Part shown: positions 34,847-44,734 of the stretch, one piece after another | Position numbering within the stretch: the stretch's first letter is position 1 | Layout: every line of letters starts with the position of its first letter | Assembly (NCBI RefSeq): GCF_003664035.1 | Contig: NZ_RCCK01000011.1 | Span: 620,001 to 684,000 of the forward strand | Direction: 5' to 3' | From: Pedobacter alluvionis | GTDB taxonomy: Bacteria; Bacteroidota; Bacteroidia; Sphingobacteriales; Sphingobacteriaceae | DNA: 64,000 nucleotides | Translations under genes and position numbers: made by a program | Notes under the pieces: generated by a model | Databases searched by the model: none | What the model was told of the DNA's origin: nothing | The model's input: the letters and a program-made list of their open reading frames with translations, nothing else

Positions 34847-34874
34847 TATATTTGGAATACAAAAACCAAATATA
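34847..34874. promoter_or_regulatory. -7 element inside an inverted repeat, DUF1080 gene
   Basis: TATATTTG (34847-34854) fits TAnnTTTG. Together with CCAAATATA (34866-34874) it makes a 9-base inverted repeat that spans from the promoter to two bases before the ATG. It could be an operator or a 5' hairpin that hides the ribosome site. Confidence 0.4.
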
Positions 34875-34876
34875 CC

Positions 34877-35557
34877 ATGAAACTCTACTACGCGATTTTA
34901 CTGCTAATTACATTAAGTTGTTCAACATTTGCTCAAAAAAGCCTTTTTAACGGAAAAAATCTAAGCGGCTGGCATGTAGATGTTCCTGCCATGGATAAAA
35001 AACCCGATACGATTAATCCATTTATTGTCCGCAATGGAATGTTGGTAAGCTTGGGTACACCAGGGGGACATTTAATAACCGATAAAATCTATAAAAATTA
35101 CCAGTTAACCGTACAATACCGCTTTGCGGGCAAACCTGGTAACTGTGGCGTTTTGGTGCATGCCTCTACTCCAAGAGCACTGTATGGCATGTTCCCAAAA
35201 TCAGTTGAAGTTCAAATGCAACATAAAGATGCCGGCGATTTTTGGTGTATTGAAGAAGACATTACCGTGCCTGATATGGTTGCCAGACGCGGCCCTCAAG
35301 AAAACTGGGGCGTAAATGGAAATAAACTCCGCCGGATTAAAAACTTAACCGATGACAGTGAAAAACCACTCGGAGAATGGAATACCATGGTTATTCAATG
35401 TTTAAATGATGAAGTTAAAGTTTGGGTAAACGGTACTTTGGTAAATTATGGCACAAACTGTACAGTAAATAGCGGCCAGATTGCCCTACAGGCGGAAGGT
35501 AGTGAAGTAGAATTTAAACAATTGGATCTGAAACCGATTAAAGCGCTTTCAAAATAA
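34877..35557 (+). CDS. DUF1080 (3-keto-disaccharide hydrolase-like) secreted protein
   Basis: A 226-residue exported protein with signal peptide MKLYYAILLLITLSCSTFAQ. The concanavalin-like DUF1080 domain fills the rest: SLFNGKNLSGWHV near the start, YQLTVQYRFAGKPGNCGVLVH in the centre, EWNTMVIQCLNDEVKVWVNGTLV and GQIALQAEGSEVEF at the end. Family members bind or cleave keto-sugars or glycosides in the periplasm. It is a lone gene, without the oxidoreductase partners seen in some sugar clusters. Confidence 0.85.
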   Translation: MKLYYAILLLITLSCSTFAQKSLFNGKNLSGWHVDVPAMDKKPDTINPFIVRNGMLVSLGTPGGHLITDKIYKNYQLTVQYRFAGKPGNCGVLVHASTPRALYGMFPKSVEVQMQHKDAGDFWCIEEDITVPDMVARRGPQENWGVNGNKLRRIKNLTDDSEKPLGEWNTMVIQCLNDEVKVWVNGTLVNYGTNCTVNSGQIALQAEGSEVEFKQLDLKPIKALSK

Positions 35558-35710
35558 GAAATTGCTTTACCTCAATCCTGATTGTTAGTCGGGATTTGTA
35601 ATCACGTCTTTTGAGCTAAGGATTTTTAATCCTTAGAAAGTGGATTCATTAACATAACTGTTAAAGTGCATTGCAATAGGTCCGGATTACAAATCCAGAC
35701 CAACACCTGA

Positions 35711-36070
35711 TCAATCCTTAAAAAACAAACAAATCAGATATCCAACAAAATAAGCAAGCAAATCATAAACAGAAAAATAAGTCCCCAAAACAATACTCCA
35801 GAACTTATTATCCTGCAGGCCCAACCAATTTACATAATGAAGTGCCTGTAAAAATTCGATAACAAAAGAAAAAATCAATACACCTAAAGCAAGTCTTTTA
35901 TTATTGGTAATTAAGAATATTCTGAAGAATGCGTAAATTAATACAACCACTAAAACATCACCACCAAAAGGCCGGATAAATGCATCGTGAAGATATTTTG
36001 CGATTAAAATTTCGATAAGGAATATCGCTAAAAAAATGAAGAGAAATTTTGAGTTGAACGTTAATTTCAT
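35711..36070 (-). CDS. DUF2809 family membrane protein
   Basis: A 119-residue protein with about four membrane helices, starting MKLTFNSKFLFIFLAIF. The upstream extension of the frame (MANALEK...) runs through a strong hairpin terminator and is rejected. PFGGDVLVVVLIYAFFRIF, FSFVIEFLQALHYV and SVYDLLAYFVGYLI are the DUF2809 hallmarks. Function unknown. Confidence 0.75.
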   Translation of the reverse strand: MKLTFNSKFLFIFLAIFLIEILIAKYLHDAFIRPFGGDVLVVVLIYAFFRIFLITNNKRLALGVLIFSFVIEFLQALHYVNWLGLQDNKFWSIVLGTYFSVYDLLAYFVGYLICLFFKD

Positions 36071-36085
36071 TTTTCGGGTATAAAA

Positions 36086-36135
36086 AAAGAAGTCAAGTTT
36101 TTCTAGCGCATTGGCCATTAAAACTTGACTTCTTT
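36086..36135 (-). terminator. Terminator between sucB and the DUF2809 gene
   Basis: Perfect 16-base arms AAAGAAGTCAAGTTTT and AAAACTTGACTTCTTT with an 18-base loop. A second small hairpin TCCCGACTTATCGGGA (36150-36165) lies between it and the sucB stop. Confidence 0.75.
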
Positions 36136-36173
36136 ATAAATATATAAAGTCCCGACTTATCGGGATTTAGGGT

Positions 36174-37400
36174 TTAGATACCTAACAATAATCTAGCAGG
36201 GTCTTCTAACAATTGTTTCACCCGAACCAGGAAACCAACCGACTCACGTCCGTCGATAATTCTGTGATCGTAAGATAAAGCAACGTACATCATCGGACGG
36301 ATTACCACCTCACCTTTTTCGGCTACCGGACGCTCAACAATGTTGTGCATACCTAAAATAGCGGATTGTGGTGCATTGATAATCGGAGTCGACATCATGG
36401 AACCAAATACGCCTCCGTTAGTAATGGTGAATGTTCCACCAGTCATTTCTTCGATGGTTAATTTGCTATCACGTGCTTTTAAAGCCAATTCTAACACCGA
36501 TTTTTCAATCTGAGCTAAAGTCATGCTTTCCGCATTACGGATCACCGGAACCACTAAACCTTTCGGCGCAGAAACAGCGATAGAAATATCGGCGAAATCA
36601 TTGTATACCAGTTCTTCACCTTCAATACGACCATTCACTGCAGGGAAATCTTTTAATGCTTCGGTAACGGCTTTAGTGAAAAAGCTCATAAAACCTAAAC
36701 CAACACCAAATTTCTCTTTAAACTGATCTTTATATTTTCCGCGTAAATCCATAATCGGCTTCATGTTAACCTCATTGAAAGTGGTTAACATTGCGGTTTC
36801 ATTTTTTACAGCAACTAAACGTTTTGCAACCGTTCTACGTAATGGAGACATTTTCTCACGACGTTCGCCACGGCTACCTGCAGGAGCAGCAGCTGCAACC
36901 GGAGCACTTGCTTTTGGTGCATCTGGTTTTTTACCCGCCTCAGCCTTAACCGCATCATCTTTAGTAATACGACCATCTACACCAGTACCTTTCACCGCAC
37001 CAGCATCAATGCCTTTTTCTGCAAGAATTTTACCAGCAGCAGGAGAAGGAGTTCCTGTAGCATAACTTTCGCCTGATTTTTCGGCAACTGGAGCCGCAGT
37101 TTTATCTTCAGCAACAACAGCCTTTTCTTCAGCCTTTGGCGCATCAGCTTTCGCTGGAGCAGCACCACCATCTTCAATTTTACAAACTACTGCACCAATG
37201 GCTAAAGTATCGCCTTCGGCTGCTATGGTTTTTAAAGTTCCAGCTTGTTCTGCAGTTAATTCGAATGTTGCTTTATCCGATTCTAATTCGGCAATAACTT
37301 CATCCATTTCAACAACATCGCCATCGTTTTTTATCCAACGTGATAAAACAACTTCGGTTATCGATTCACCAACAGGTGGAACTTTTATCTCTAAACTCAT
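36174..37400 (-). CDS. sucB: 2-oxoglutarate dehydrogenase E2 (dihydrolipoyl succinyltransferase)
   Basis: A 408-residue enzyme with one lipoyl domain at 2-77, the lipoylated lysine in [10 protein letters not shown] (about 42). An Ala/Pro/Lys-rich linker follows, then a peripheral-subunit-binding domain ([20 protein letters not shown], about 118-150) and the catalytic domain with [14 protein letters not shown] near the C-terminus. It transfers the succinyl group to CoA in the TCA cycle. It follows sucA in the same direction with a 103-base gap and is probably co-transcribed. Confidence 0.96.
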   Translation of the reverse strand: MSLEIKVPPVGESITEVVLSRWIKNDGDVVEMDEVIAELESDKATFELTAEQAGTLKTIAAEGDTLAIGAVVCKIEDGGAAPAKADAPKAEEKAVVAEDKTAAPVAEKSGESYATGTPSPAAGKILAEKGIDAGAVKGTGVDGRITKDDAVKAEAGKKPDAPKASAPVAAAAPAGSRGERREKMSPLRRTVAKRLVAVKNETAMLTTFNEVNMKPIMDLRGKYKDQFKEKFGVGLGFMSFFTKAVTEALKDFPAVNGRIEGEELVYNDFADISIAVSAPKGLVVPVIRNAESMTLAQIEKSVLELALKARDSKLTIEEMTGGTFTITNGGVFGSMMSTPIINAPQSAILGMHNIVERPVAEKGEVVIRPMMYVALSYDHRIIDGRESVGFLVRVKQLLEDPARLLLGI

Positions 37401-37503
37401 ATTTTTAAAATTGTAATTTTTGTTGTTATTATGTTTTAAGATTGAAAGTTTAAAATTGTAGATTACTTAAATCCTCTATCTTAAACCCTGGAACTTTCTA
37501 CTT

Positions 37504-40302
37504 CTAATCCGCTTCTGCCATTTTTTTACTGGCCTTTTTGGTCGCTTCCTTTACTTCTTCTTGTTTAACAGGAAGTTCTAAAGCTTTTGCCAAAATATAA
37601 GCCTGTTGGTTAGCATGTTGTTTTGCAAAACCTGTAGCCGTACTGCTGCTCTCTCTTCTCGAAATTACATCAATACCTTTTAATGCGGTTTTGTATAACC
37701 TGCGGAACAAATATGGCCATGCGCCCATGTTCTCTGGTTCTTCCTGCACCCAGAAAATTTCTTTTGCATTTTTATATTTTGTCTGGACGGCCTCCATCTG
37801 ATCAACCGGAGTCGGATACAACTGCTCTACACGAACCAGGGCTACATGTTTGATTTTATCAGCCTGCTGTTTCTCCAGCAATTCGTAGTAAATTTTACCG
37901 CTACAGAAAACAATACGCGTTACATCTGCAACTTTAACATTTACATCATCAATTACCTCTTTAAAACCACCTTCGGTAAATTCTTCTAATTTAGAAACAC
38001 AAGCAGGGTGGCGCAATAAACTTTTAGGCGTAAATACCACCAACGGTTTACGGAAATCGCGTTTAAACTGACGGCGTAATACATGGAAGAAGTTTGCCGG
38101 AGTAGTACAATTGGTTACCTGCATGTTGTAATCGGCGCAAAGCTCCATAAAACGCTCAATACGTGCTGATGAATGCTCTGGTCCTTGGCCTTCGTAACCA
38201 TGAGGCAATAACATTACCAAACCGTTTTCGCGTTGCCATTTGGTTTCTGCACTTGCAATATACTGATCTACAACGATTTGTGCTCCATTAAAGAAATCAC
38301 CAAATTGCGCTTCCCAGATGGTTAATGCATTTGGGTTCGCCATGGCATAACCATATTCGAAACCTAAAACACCATATTCAGATAAGTGTGAATTGTAAAT
38401 ATCAAATGATGCCTGTTGATCAGAAATATTTGCCAACGGTACATATTCTTCTTCACTATCTTCAAGCGTTAGTACGGCGTGACGATGAGAGAAAGTACCA
38501 CGCTCCACATCCTGCCCGCTTAAACGAACACGTTTACCTTCTGATAACAGAGTACCATAAGCCAGCTGCTCGCCCATTGCCCAATCGAAAATATTGGTTT
38601 CGTTAACCATTTTACTACGTTCAGCAAATAGCTTTTCTATTTTTTTGAAGAACTTTTTATTTGATGGCAAAGCAGTAATGCGTTTACCAATTTCTAACAA
38701 AGTAGATTTTTTAACAGCAGTAACAGGAGAAGATTCGAAATCTTTCGGCGTTGCCATACGCAAATCTGCCCATGCACCACCAAATTTAACTTCGGTACTA
38801 CCTGCAACATATTCCTTTGCTTCGTTTAAGCGTTCCTGCAAAATACCACGGAAATCTTTTTCCATTTCTTTTGCCAAACCAGCTTCCAACTTACCTTCTT
38901 TAGTTAACTGATCAATATAAATTTCCCTTGGATTGGGGTGTTTTTCGATTGTTTTGTATAATAACGGCTGGGTAAACTTAGGTTCATCAGACTCATTGTG
39001 CCCGAAACGACGGTAGCAAAGAATATCAATAAAAACATCGTTTTTATATTTCTGACGGTATTCCATTGCCAGGTTAATCGCATAAACCAAAGCTTCAGGA
39101 TCATCACCATTTACGTGGAAAACCGGAGATAAAGTTACTTTAGCAATATCGGTACAATAGGTACTGGTACGGGCATCTTTATAATTGGTGGTAAAACCAA
39201 TCTGGTTATTAATTACCAGGTGAATGGTTCCACCGGTTTTATAACCTTCAAGACCTGCCATCTGAATTACTTCGTAAACAATACCTTGTCCGGCAACTGA
39301 TGCATCACCATGAATCAAAATTGGTGCTAAACGGCTGTTATCGCCACCATATTTGAAATCGATTTTCGAGCGGCTCATACCTTCTACCACACCATCAACC
39401 GTTTCCAAATGTGATGGGTTAGGGCATAAACTTAAGTGAACACTTTTACCTGAAACCGTAGTAACATCTGTAGAATAACCCAGATGGTATTTTACGTCGC
39501 CACCAAATGGGGTATCCGGATTGTAGCTTTTACCTTCAAACTCAGCAAAAATATCTTTGTATGTTTTTTGCATGATATTGGCCAACACGTTCAATCGACC
39601 GCGGTGAGCCATACCAATTACAAATTCTTCAATTCCCAGTTCAGCACCCTTTTCGATTACTGAATCCAAAGCGGGAATTAAAGCTTCCGCACCTTCTAAT
39701 GAAAAACGTTTTTGACCCAAAAATTTTGTACCTAGGAAATTTTCGAAACTTACCGCTTCGTTTAATTTCCGGAGAATACGTTTTTTCTCATCGATTGAGA
39801 AATTGGGTGTATTACGTGCACTTTCCATTTTTTGCTGAATCCAGTTCAACACTTCCGGTGTGCGTAAAAATTTATATTCTGCACCGATTGAGTGTGCATA
39901 AGTTTGTTTTAAAAAGGCTACAATATCTTTCAATTTTGCAGCACCGATACCAATCTCTACACCAGAGTTGAAAACCGTTTCTAAATCAGCATCTGATAAT
40001 CCAAAATTTGCCAGATCTAATGTTGGCAAATGTTTACGTCTTTCACGAACCGGATTGGTATGTGTAAATAAGTGCCCGCGACTACGATAACCATCAATCA
40101 GGTTTAAAACATTAACTTCTTTTAGAAATTGTTCAGGCGTTTCTGCCGTTACTGCAGGAGCCTCCGATCCTCTTCCAAAATCAAAACCTTCGAAAAATTT
40201 CTGCCAGCCAAATTCAACAGACCCGGGATCTTGTTGATAGGATTGATATAAAGACTCTATATATTCGGCGTTTGCGCCATTAAGATAAGATAATTTATCC
40301 AT
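37504..40302 (-). CDS. sucA: 2-oxoglutarate dehydrogenase E1
   Basis: A 932-residue thiamin-diphosphate enzyme of full length. It has the E1o N-terminal segment MDKLSYLNGANAEYIESLYQ with YQQDPGSVEFGW, then EFVIGMAHRGRLNVLANI, IHGDASVAGQGIVYEVIQM, the TPP region HVNGDDPEALVYAINLAMEY and the transketolase-like half with YANPNALTIWEAQFGDF-type text. It decarboxylates 2-oxoglutarate and passes the succinyl group to E2. Together with sucB downstream it forms the sucAB unit; the E3 gene is not in the window. Confidence 0.97.
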   Translation of the reverse strand: MDKLSYLNGANAEYIESLYQSYQQDPGSVEFGWQKFFEGFDFGRGSEAPAVTAETPEQFLKEVNVLNLIDGYRSRGHLFTHTNPVRERRKHLPTLDLANFGLSDADLETVFNSGVEIGIGAAKLKDIVAFLKQTYAHSIGAEYKFLRTPEVLNWIQQKMESARNTPNFSIDEKKRILRKLNEAVSFENFLGTKFLGQKRFSLEGAEALIPALDSVIEKGAELGIEEFVIGMAHRGRLNVLANIMQKTYKDIFAEFEGKSYNPDTPFGGDVKYHLGYSTDVTTVSGKSVHLSLCPNPSHLETVDGVVEGMSRSKIDFKYGGDNSRLAPILIHGDASVAGQGIVYEVIQMAGLEGYKTGGTIHLVINNQIGFTTNYKDARTSTYCTDIAKVTLSPVFHVNGDDPEALVYAINLAMEYRQKYKNDVFIDILCYRRFGHNESDEPKFTQPLLYKTIEKHPNPREIYIDQLTKEGKLEAGLAKEMEKDFRGILQERLNEAKEYVAGSTEVKFGGAWADLRMATPKDFESSPVTAVKKSTLLEIGKRITALPSNKKFFKKIEKLFAERSKMVNETNIFDWAMGEQLAYGTLLSEGKRVRLSGQDVERGTFSHRHAVLTLEDSEEEYVPLANISDQQASFDIYNSHLSEYGVLGFEYGYAMANPNALTIWEAQFGDFFNGAQIVVDQYIASAETKWQRENGLVMLLPHGYEGQGPEHSSARIERFMELCADYNMQVTNCTTPANFFHVLRRQFKRDFRKPLVVFTPKSLLRHPACVSKLEEFTEGGFKEVIDDVNVKVADVTRIVFCSGKIYYELLEKQQADKIKHVALVRVEQLYPTPVDQMEAVQTKYKNAKEIFWVQEEPENMGAWPYLFRRLYKTALKGIDVISRRESSSTATGFAKQHANQQAYILAKALELPVKQEEVKEATKKASKKMAEAD

Positions 40303-40327
40303 TATTAACTATTTACTATAAGCATTA

Positions 40328-40335
40328 CAAAATTA
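40328..40335 (-). promoter_or_regulatory. -7 element (TAATTTTG) of sucAB
   Basis: The minus strand reads TAATTTTG 26 bases before the sucA ATG, and a TTTTTG lies 22 bases further upstream, a reasonable Bacteroidota promoter pair. Confidence 0.5.
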
Positions 40336-40512
40336 GAATTTTACCTTATATAAATGGCAAAAATCTCGATTAAAATAAATGAGCGGGTTTTAAATTAGTA
40401 AGTGAGTAAATGAGCTGGCTTTACATACAAAAAATGGGCAAAATTTGTTAAAATTCAATCACCCAAATGCACTCATTCAACATTCAGTCATTTTATAATT
40501 CAATCCTCACAA

Positions 40513-41787
40513 CTATGATGCCCAAGTTAAGGAGTAATTGCCTTTTGGATCGAGGTTTTTGATATTTTTATCAAGATCGAAAACACTTTTCGATTTCTGA
40601 TCGTTACCTACACCGGCTACATTAGCCCAGTTGCCCCAATTACTTGCAGGATTATAATCAATCAGCTTTTCTTCAAAATACGCTGCGCCAAAAACCCAGC
40701 TTACTTCTAAATTATTGATCAGATATAAGGCAGCGGTTTGTCTCGCAATATTCGAGATGAAACCGGTTTGATTTAGTTCCGTCATCACGGCATCTACCAC
40801 AGCAAAACCTGTTTGCGCATTCTTCCACTTACTAAAGTTATCCTGCTCATTCGCAATATCAATCAATCCCTGGCTGCCAAAACCATCCGGACTAAAAAAC
40901 GTATTGCCGTATTTCTTAAACATGAAACGGAAATAATCTCTCCAAAGCAGGCCTAATAAGATATGATTGAACATGGCTTTAGTGTTTGGCACACCTTCCA
41001 TCTTTTTAATTTCCCAGTACACTTTTCGCGGCGACAAACTACCCATGGCTAACCAGGCTGATAATTTTGAAGCCAGGATTAAGTTTTTAGTGGTTGCAGC
41101 CTGTTGCATGGCCACAATCACCTTTTGAAGATGAGCCAAACCTTCTGCCTCGCCACCTACAAATTCAAAATCGGAACGTTGATCCTTTTGTTGAGGTGTA
41201 AGATCAAGGTCTGCTAAAGAGGATAATGTACCCCAATCAATCACTTCGGCTACATTAATCCGGTCAGGTGCTGCAAAACAGGGCTTAATAATCGAATCGC
41301 GCTCAATTTTTTTCTTAAACTGATTAAAGGCATCAGGAATATCCTTGATCGGAAATGGCAAATCTTCCTTGTTATACAAGGTATGACCAATAAAATGTTT
41401 AAGGTTGACGCGTAATTTCCAAAGTGCATTTTCTACCAAAGTTGAAACATGCGTTTCTTCGCGTGCTACTTCACGGTGATGGTAAACTTCGGTAATCTCA
41501 TATTCCTGCACAAGCTGAGGAATAATATCTTCAGGATTACCTTCAGCAATCAGCAGGTTTCCTCCAATCTGTTTTAAAGCATTGCGTAAACCTAAAACAC
41601 TTTCTAAAATAAACTGTGCTCTGATGTTACCTGTTTTTAAGGTACCGTATTTTGTGTCGCCAAAAGAACGGCGATCGAGAATGTAAACAGGCAAAATCGA
41701 ATCAGATTTAGCAATTGCCTCGACCAGCATTTCGTTATCATGCAAGCGAAGATCATTTCTAAACCAGACTAAAATTTTTTTGGACAT
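40513..41787 (-). CDS. Cryptochrome DASH / photolyase-family protein
   Basis: A 424-residue flavoprotein. The N-terminal photolyase Rossmann domain starts KILVWFRNDLRLHDNEML. HTLYNKEDLPFPIKDIPDAFNQF is a cryptochrome-DASH signature. The C-terminal FAD domain has KLSAWLAMGSLSPRKVYWEI and ends in NPASNWGNWANVAGVGNDQKSKSVF. DASH proteins repair CPD lesions in single-stranded DNA or sense blue light. A second, different photolyase gene lies 3 kb away, with a MuiA and an epimerase gene between them. Confidence 0.9.
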   Translation of the reverse strand: MSKKILVWFRNDLRLHDNEMLVEAIAKSDSILPVYILDRRSFGDTKYGTLKTGNIRAQFILESVLGLRNALKQIGGNLLIAEGNPEDIIPQLVQEYEITEVYHHREVAREETHVSTLVENALWKLRVNLKHFIGHTLYNKEDLPFPIKDIPDAFNQFKKKIERDSIIKPCFAAPDRINVAEVIDWGTLSSLADLDLTPQQKDQRSDFEFVGGEAEGLAHLQKVIVAMQQAATTKNLILASKLSAWLAMGSLSPRKVYWEIKKMEGVPNTKAMFNHILLGLLWRDYFRFMFKKYGNTFFSPDGFGSQGLIDIANEQDNFSKWKNAQTGFAVVDAVMTELNQTGFISNIARQTAALYLINNLEVSWVFGAAYFEEKLIDYNPASNWGNWANVAGVGNDQKSKSVFDLDKNIKNLDPKGNYSLTWAS

Positions 41788-41958
41788 CTTTTATCGAAAA
41801 GGGTGTAAGAACGCTTTACAAATTTATCTTATTTTTCTTCTTCATCAAACCCTTGAATAATTCTTTACAAATAGGAAACAAAAAAACTATTTTATGGAAA
41901 ATGAGGTGTAAACACATCCTTCAATCAAATATTGATACCTACACCTTAATAAAAAACA

Positions 41959-43569
41959 ATGAAACAAATATTCATCAGCCTGTTATTTCCAATAAGCGTA
42001 TTCGCACAGCAACAGATAAAAAGCAAAGCCATACTGGAAAGTGTAACGGTTTACAACAACGGTGCTCAACTTTTACATAAAGGAAAAGTAAACCTCCCGG
42101 CCGGAACATCAGAAATTGTAGTCAACAATATTTCCGGGCGGGTAAATGAAAATTCGATACAGGTTAGTGTTTCGCCGGGAGTTACCATTTTATCCGTTCA
42201 ATTCAATAAAGATTTCCTGAATACCGATGCTGCAAATCCCGAAATTAAAAAACTGAGCGACAGTGTTAAAATAGTCGGCAACGAATTAACCAAAACAAAA
42301 AATGCAAAAGCCATTGAAGAACAAACGTTACTCTTACTGGACGAGAACAGAAAATCAGGTGGTACAGCCAATGGGACAAATGTGGCCGAACTGATTAAAT
42401 TAGCAGAATATTACCGCACAAAAAATGCAGAAGTTAGGACAGCCATCTCAGCACTCACGCTCATAGAGGATAAACAAAACCAAAAACTAAACGCATTGCA
42501 ACAGCAAATTTCAGAATTAAGGAACAATCCTAACCAGCAACTTGGGCAATTGGTTCTTCAATTAATGGCAAATGAAAATATAGATGCCAGCTATCATGTT
42601 TCGTATGTTACGCCAAATGCAAATTGGCTGGCCAGTTATGATATAAAAGCGATGAGCACCTCAAATCCATTAGGCATAGTGTACAAGGCTGCCATTACAC
42701 AGAGCACAGGTCTAGATTGGAAAAAAGTTAAACTTTCTTTATCTACCGGTAACCCGAATTATAACATTACTGCACCCAATTTAAACCCTTGGTTTGTATC
42801 TACCTATCCACAACAAATACGGATTAAGGGATTGGCATCACCAATTGCCGAAAAAAGTGAACTAAGTGAAGTTGTAGTTGTGAGCTATGATGCTGACAAA
42901 AAGAAAAATCTTACCGGTTCTGTTTCTACGGTGAACGATTATACTTCCGTTAATGAGACCCAATTGGGCGTAACGTTTGATATTGACATCCCTTATGATG
43001 TGAACAGCGACAACAAACCTCATACCGTTGCATTTAAAGAATACGAAGTGCCTGCCAAATACAAATATTATGCTGCTCCAAAACTTAGTAGCGATGCTTA
43101 TTTACTGGCTGATGTAACCGACTGGGAAAAACTAAATCTCCAGGCCGGGAATGCGAATATTATTTTTGAAGGCACGTATACCGGAAAATCATATATCAAC
43201 CCAGCGAACATTTTAGATACACTGAGTTTAAGCATGGGAAAAGATAAAAAGATTATAATCACGAAAGAGAAACAACAGGATTTTAGCAGCACAAAATTTA
43301 TTGGCACGAATAAAAAACAGGTTTTTACTTATCTGATCAAGATTAGAAACACTAAAAAAGAAACGATAGACCTATCACTTAAGGATCAATATCCATTATC
43401 AACTGAAAGTGATATCGAAACCGAATTGTTAGAGAATAGTGGCGCAGAAGTAAACAAAGAAAACGGAATGCTATCCTGGCAGTTAAAAATTGCACCTAAC
43501 GAGACCAAAACGATCAAATTAAGCTATTCGGTTAAAGCCCCTAAAAATAAAATCATTGCGGGACTGTAG
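41959..43569 (+). CDS. MuiA-family protein (DUF4140/DUF4139)
   Basis: A 536-residue secreted protein: signal peptide MKQIFISLLFPISVFAQ, then an N-terminal DUF4140 domain (SVTVYNNGAQLLHKGKVNLPAGTSEI), a coiled-coil middle part and a C-terminal DUF4139 domain (VSYVTPNANWLASYDIKAM, then GLDWKKVKLSLSTGNPN). The family is called mucoidy inhibitor A after one member, but its biochemistry is unknown. Divergent from the DASH gene. A heptamer repeat follows the stop. Confidence 0.85.
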   Translation: MKQIFISLLFPISVFAQQQIKSKAILESVTVYNNGAQLLHKGKVNLPAGTSEIVVNNISGRVNENSIQVSVSPGVTILSVQFNKDFLNTDAANPEIKKLSDSVKIVGNELTKTKNAKAIEEQTLLLLDENRKSGGTANGTNVAELIKLAEYYRTKNAEVRTAISALTLIEDKQNQKLNALQQQISELRNNPNQQLGQLVLQLMANENIDASYHVSYVTPNANWLASYDIKAMSTSNPLGIVYKAAITQSTGLDWKKVKLSLSTGNPNYNITAPNLNPWFVSTYPQQIRIKGLASPIAEKSELSEVVVVSYDADKKKNLTGSVSTVNDYTSVNETQLGVTFDIDIPYDVNSDNKPHTVAFKEYEVPAKYKYYAAPKLSSDAYLLADVTDWEKLNLQAGNANIIFEGTYTGKSYINPANILDTLSLSMGKDKKIIITKEKQQDFSSTKFIGTNKKQVFTYLIKIRNTKKETIDLSLKDQYPLSTESDIETELLENSGAEVNKENGMLSWQLKIAPNETKTIKLSYSVKAPKNKIIAGL

Positions 43570-43630
43570 ACTTAGTCTTTAGTCTTTAGTCTTTAAAAAA
43601 ACCCTTTTGTATCTTTAGTGTTTTAAAAAG

Positions 43631-44533
43631 ATGGCTAAGAAAATTCTGATTACCGGGGCTACAGGACTTGTGGGTACTGAACTGAAAAAGCACTTGCTTA
43701 GCAAGGGTTATGAGGTGAATACACTTTCGCGAAAGAAAGATAACGATGCGAATAATTTTGTGTGGGATGTTTATAAAGAAACAATTGATGCTGATTGTTT
43801 AAATGGCGTAGAATCCATTATCCATTTAGCAGGAGAACCGGTTGCTGATAAAAAATGGACAGATGAACGCAAAAAACAGATTATTGATAGCCGCGTAAAA
43901 TCAACAGAATTACTCTTTAAAACGATTAAATCTAAACCTGATCATCAGCTAAAATCTTTCATTTCTGCTTCGGCAGTTGGTTTTTATGGCGATTGTGGCG
44001 ATGAAATTTTAACAGAAGAAAGTCCAAACGGTTATGGATTTTTAGCTGAATGCTGTAAACTTTGGGAAGATGCAGTAGACCAGGGCAAAAAATTAAGCCT
44101 CCGGATTGTAAAACTCCGGACCGGAATTGTTTTAAGTAATCACGGCGGTGCTTTACCACAACTCGACAAACCTGTTAAGTTATTTGCCGGAGCGGCTTTA
44201 GGCACTGGCAAACAATGGACGCCCTGGCTACACATTAATGATATGGTAGAAATGTACATTGAAGCCATCGAAAATCTTAAAATGGAAAATTGTTACAATG
44301 CCTGTGCTCCTTTTCCGGTCACCAATAAAGCGTTAACCAAAGCTATTGCCAAACAGCTTCATCGTCCGGTCTGGCCGATCAAGGTACCTAAAAAAGCATT
44401 GGAATTGTTATTGGGAGAACGTGTTGAAGCCGTTTTAATGAGCAATAATACTTCAGCACAAAAAATTCTTGATGCGGGATTCAAATTTAAATTCACACAT
44501 TTGGAAGACGCTTTGAGGGATTTGTATAAATAG
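43631..44533 (+). CDS. TIGR01777 family NAD-dependent epimerase/oxidoreductase
   Basis: A 300-residue SDR-type protein: dinucleotide-binding KILITGATGLVGTELKKHL at 4-22, IIHLAGEPVADKKW (about 73-86), SASAVGFYGD for the active-site segment, and the C-terminal DUF1731-like PIKVPKKALELLLGERVE. The family (YfcH in E. coli) has no firm substrate. It lies in the same direction between MuiA and a photolyase gene, and Bacteroidota often place it near photolyase genes. Confidence 0.85.
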   Translation: MAKKILITGATGLVGTELKKHLLSKGYEVNTLSRKKDNDANNFVWDVYKETIDADCLNGVESIIHLAGEPVADKKWTDERKKQIIDSRVKSTELLFKTIKSKPDHQLKSFISASAVGFYGDCGDEILTEESPNGYGFLAECCKLWEDAVDQGKKLSLRIVKLRTGIVLSNHGGALPQLDKPVKLFAGAALGTGKQWTPWLHINDMVEMYIEAIENLKMENCYNACAPFPVTNKALTKAIAKQLHRPVWPIKVPKKALELLLGERVEAVLMSNNTSAQKILDAGFKFKFTHLEDALRDLYK

Positions 44534-44571
44534 GTTCAATGGATTATCTTGCTAAATGGTCGTCATCCTGA

Positions 44572-44587
44572 TCCGATAGCTATCGGA
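44572..44587. repeat. Inserted mini-palindrome TCCGATAGCTATCGGA
   Basis: A perfect 16-base palindrome inside a CGTCATCCTGA/ATTTATTTCAGG repeat. The same repeat without it is at 33957-33982; 15 bases are added between GA and A. Confidence 0.7.
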
Positions 44588-44734
44588 TTTATTTCAGGAT
44601 CTTATCAGAATATCTGTGCTAAAAGATGCTGACCACGTAGTAGCTACAAGGCAATTGAAAACGCTATACTTACTTGTAAAACAAGTTCAGCATGACGTAA
44701 AAAATAATTTTAGTTTCCTTATAATTCCCCTTTA

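Noticed and set aside
35711..36118. Longer start for the DUF2809 protein
   Set aside because: The extra 16 residues are encoded within the perfect hairpin terminator downstream of sucB.
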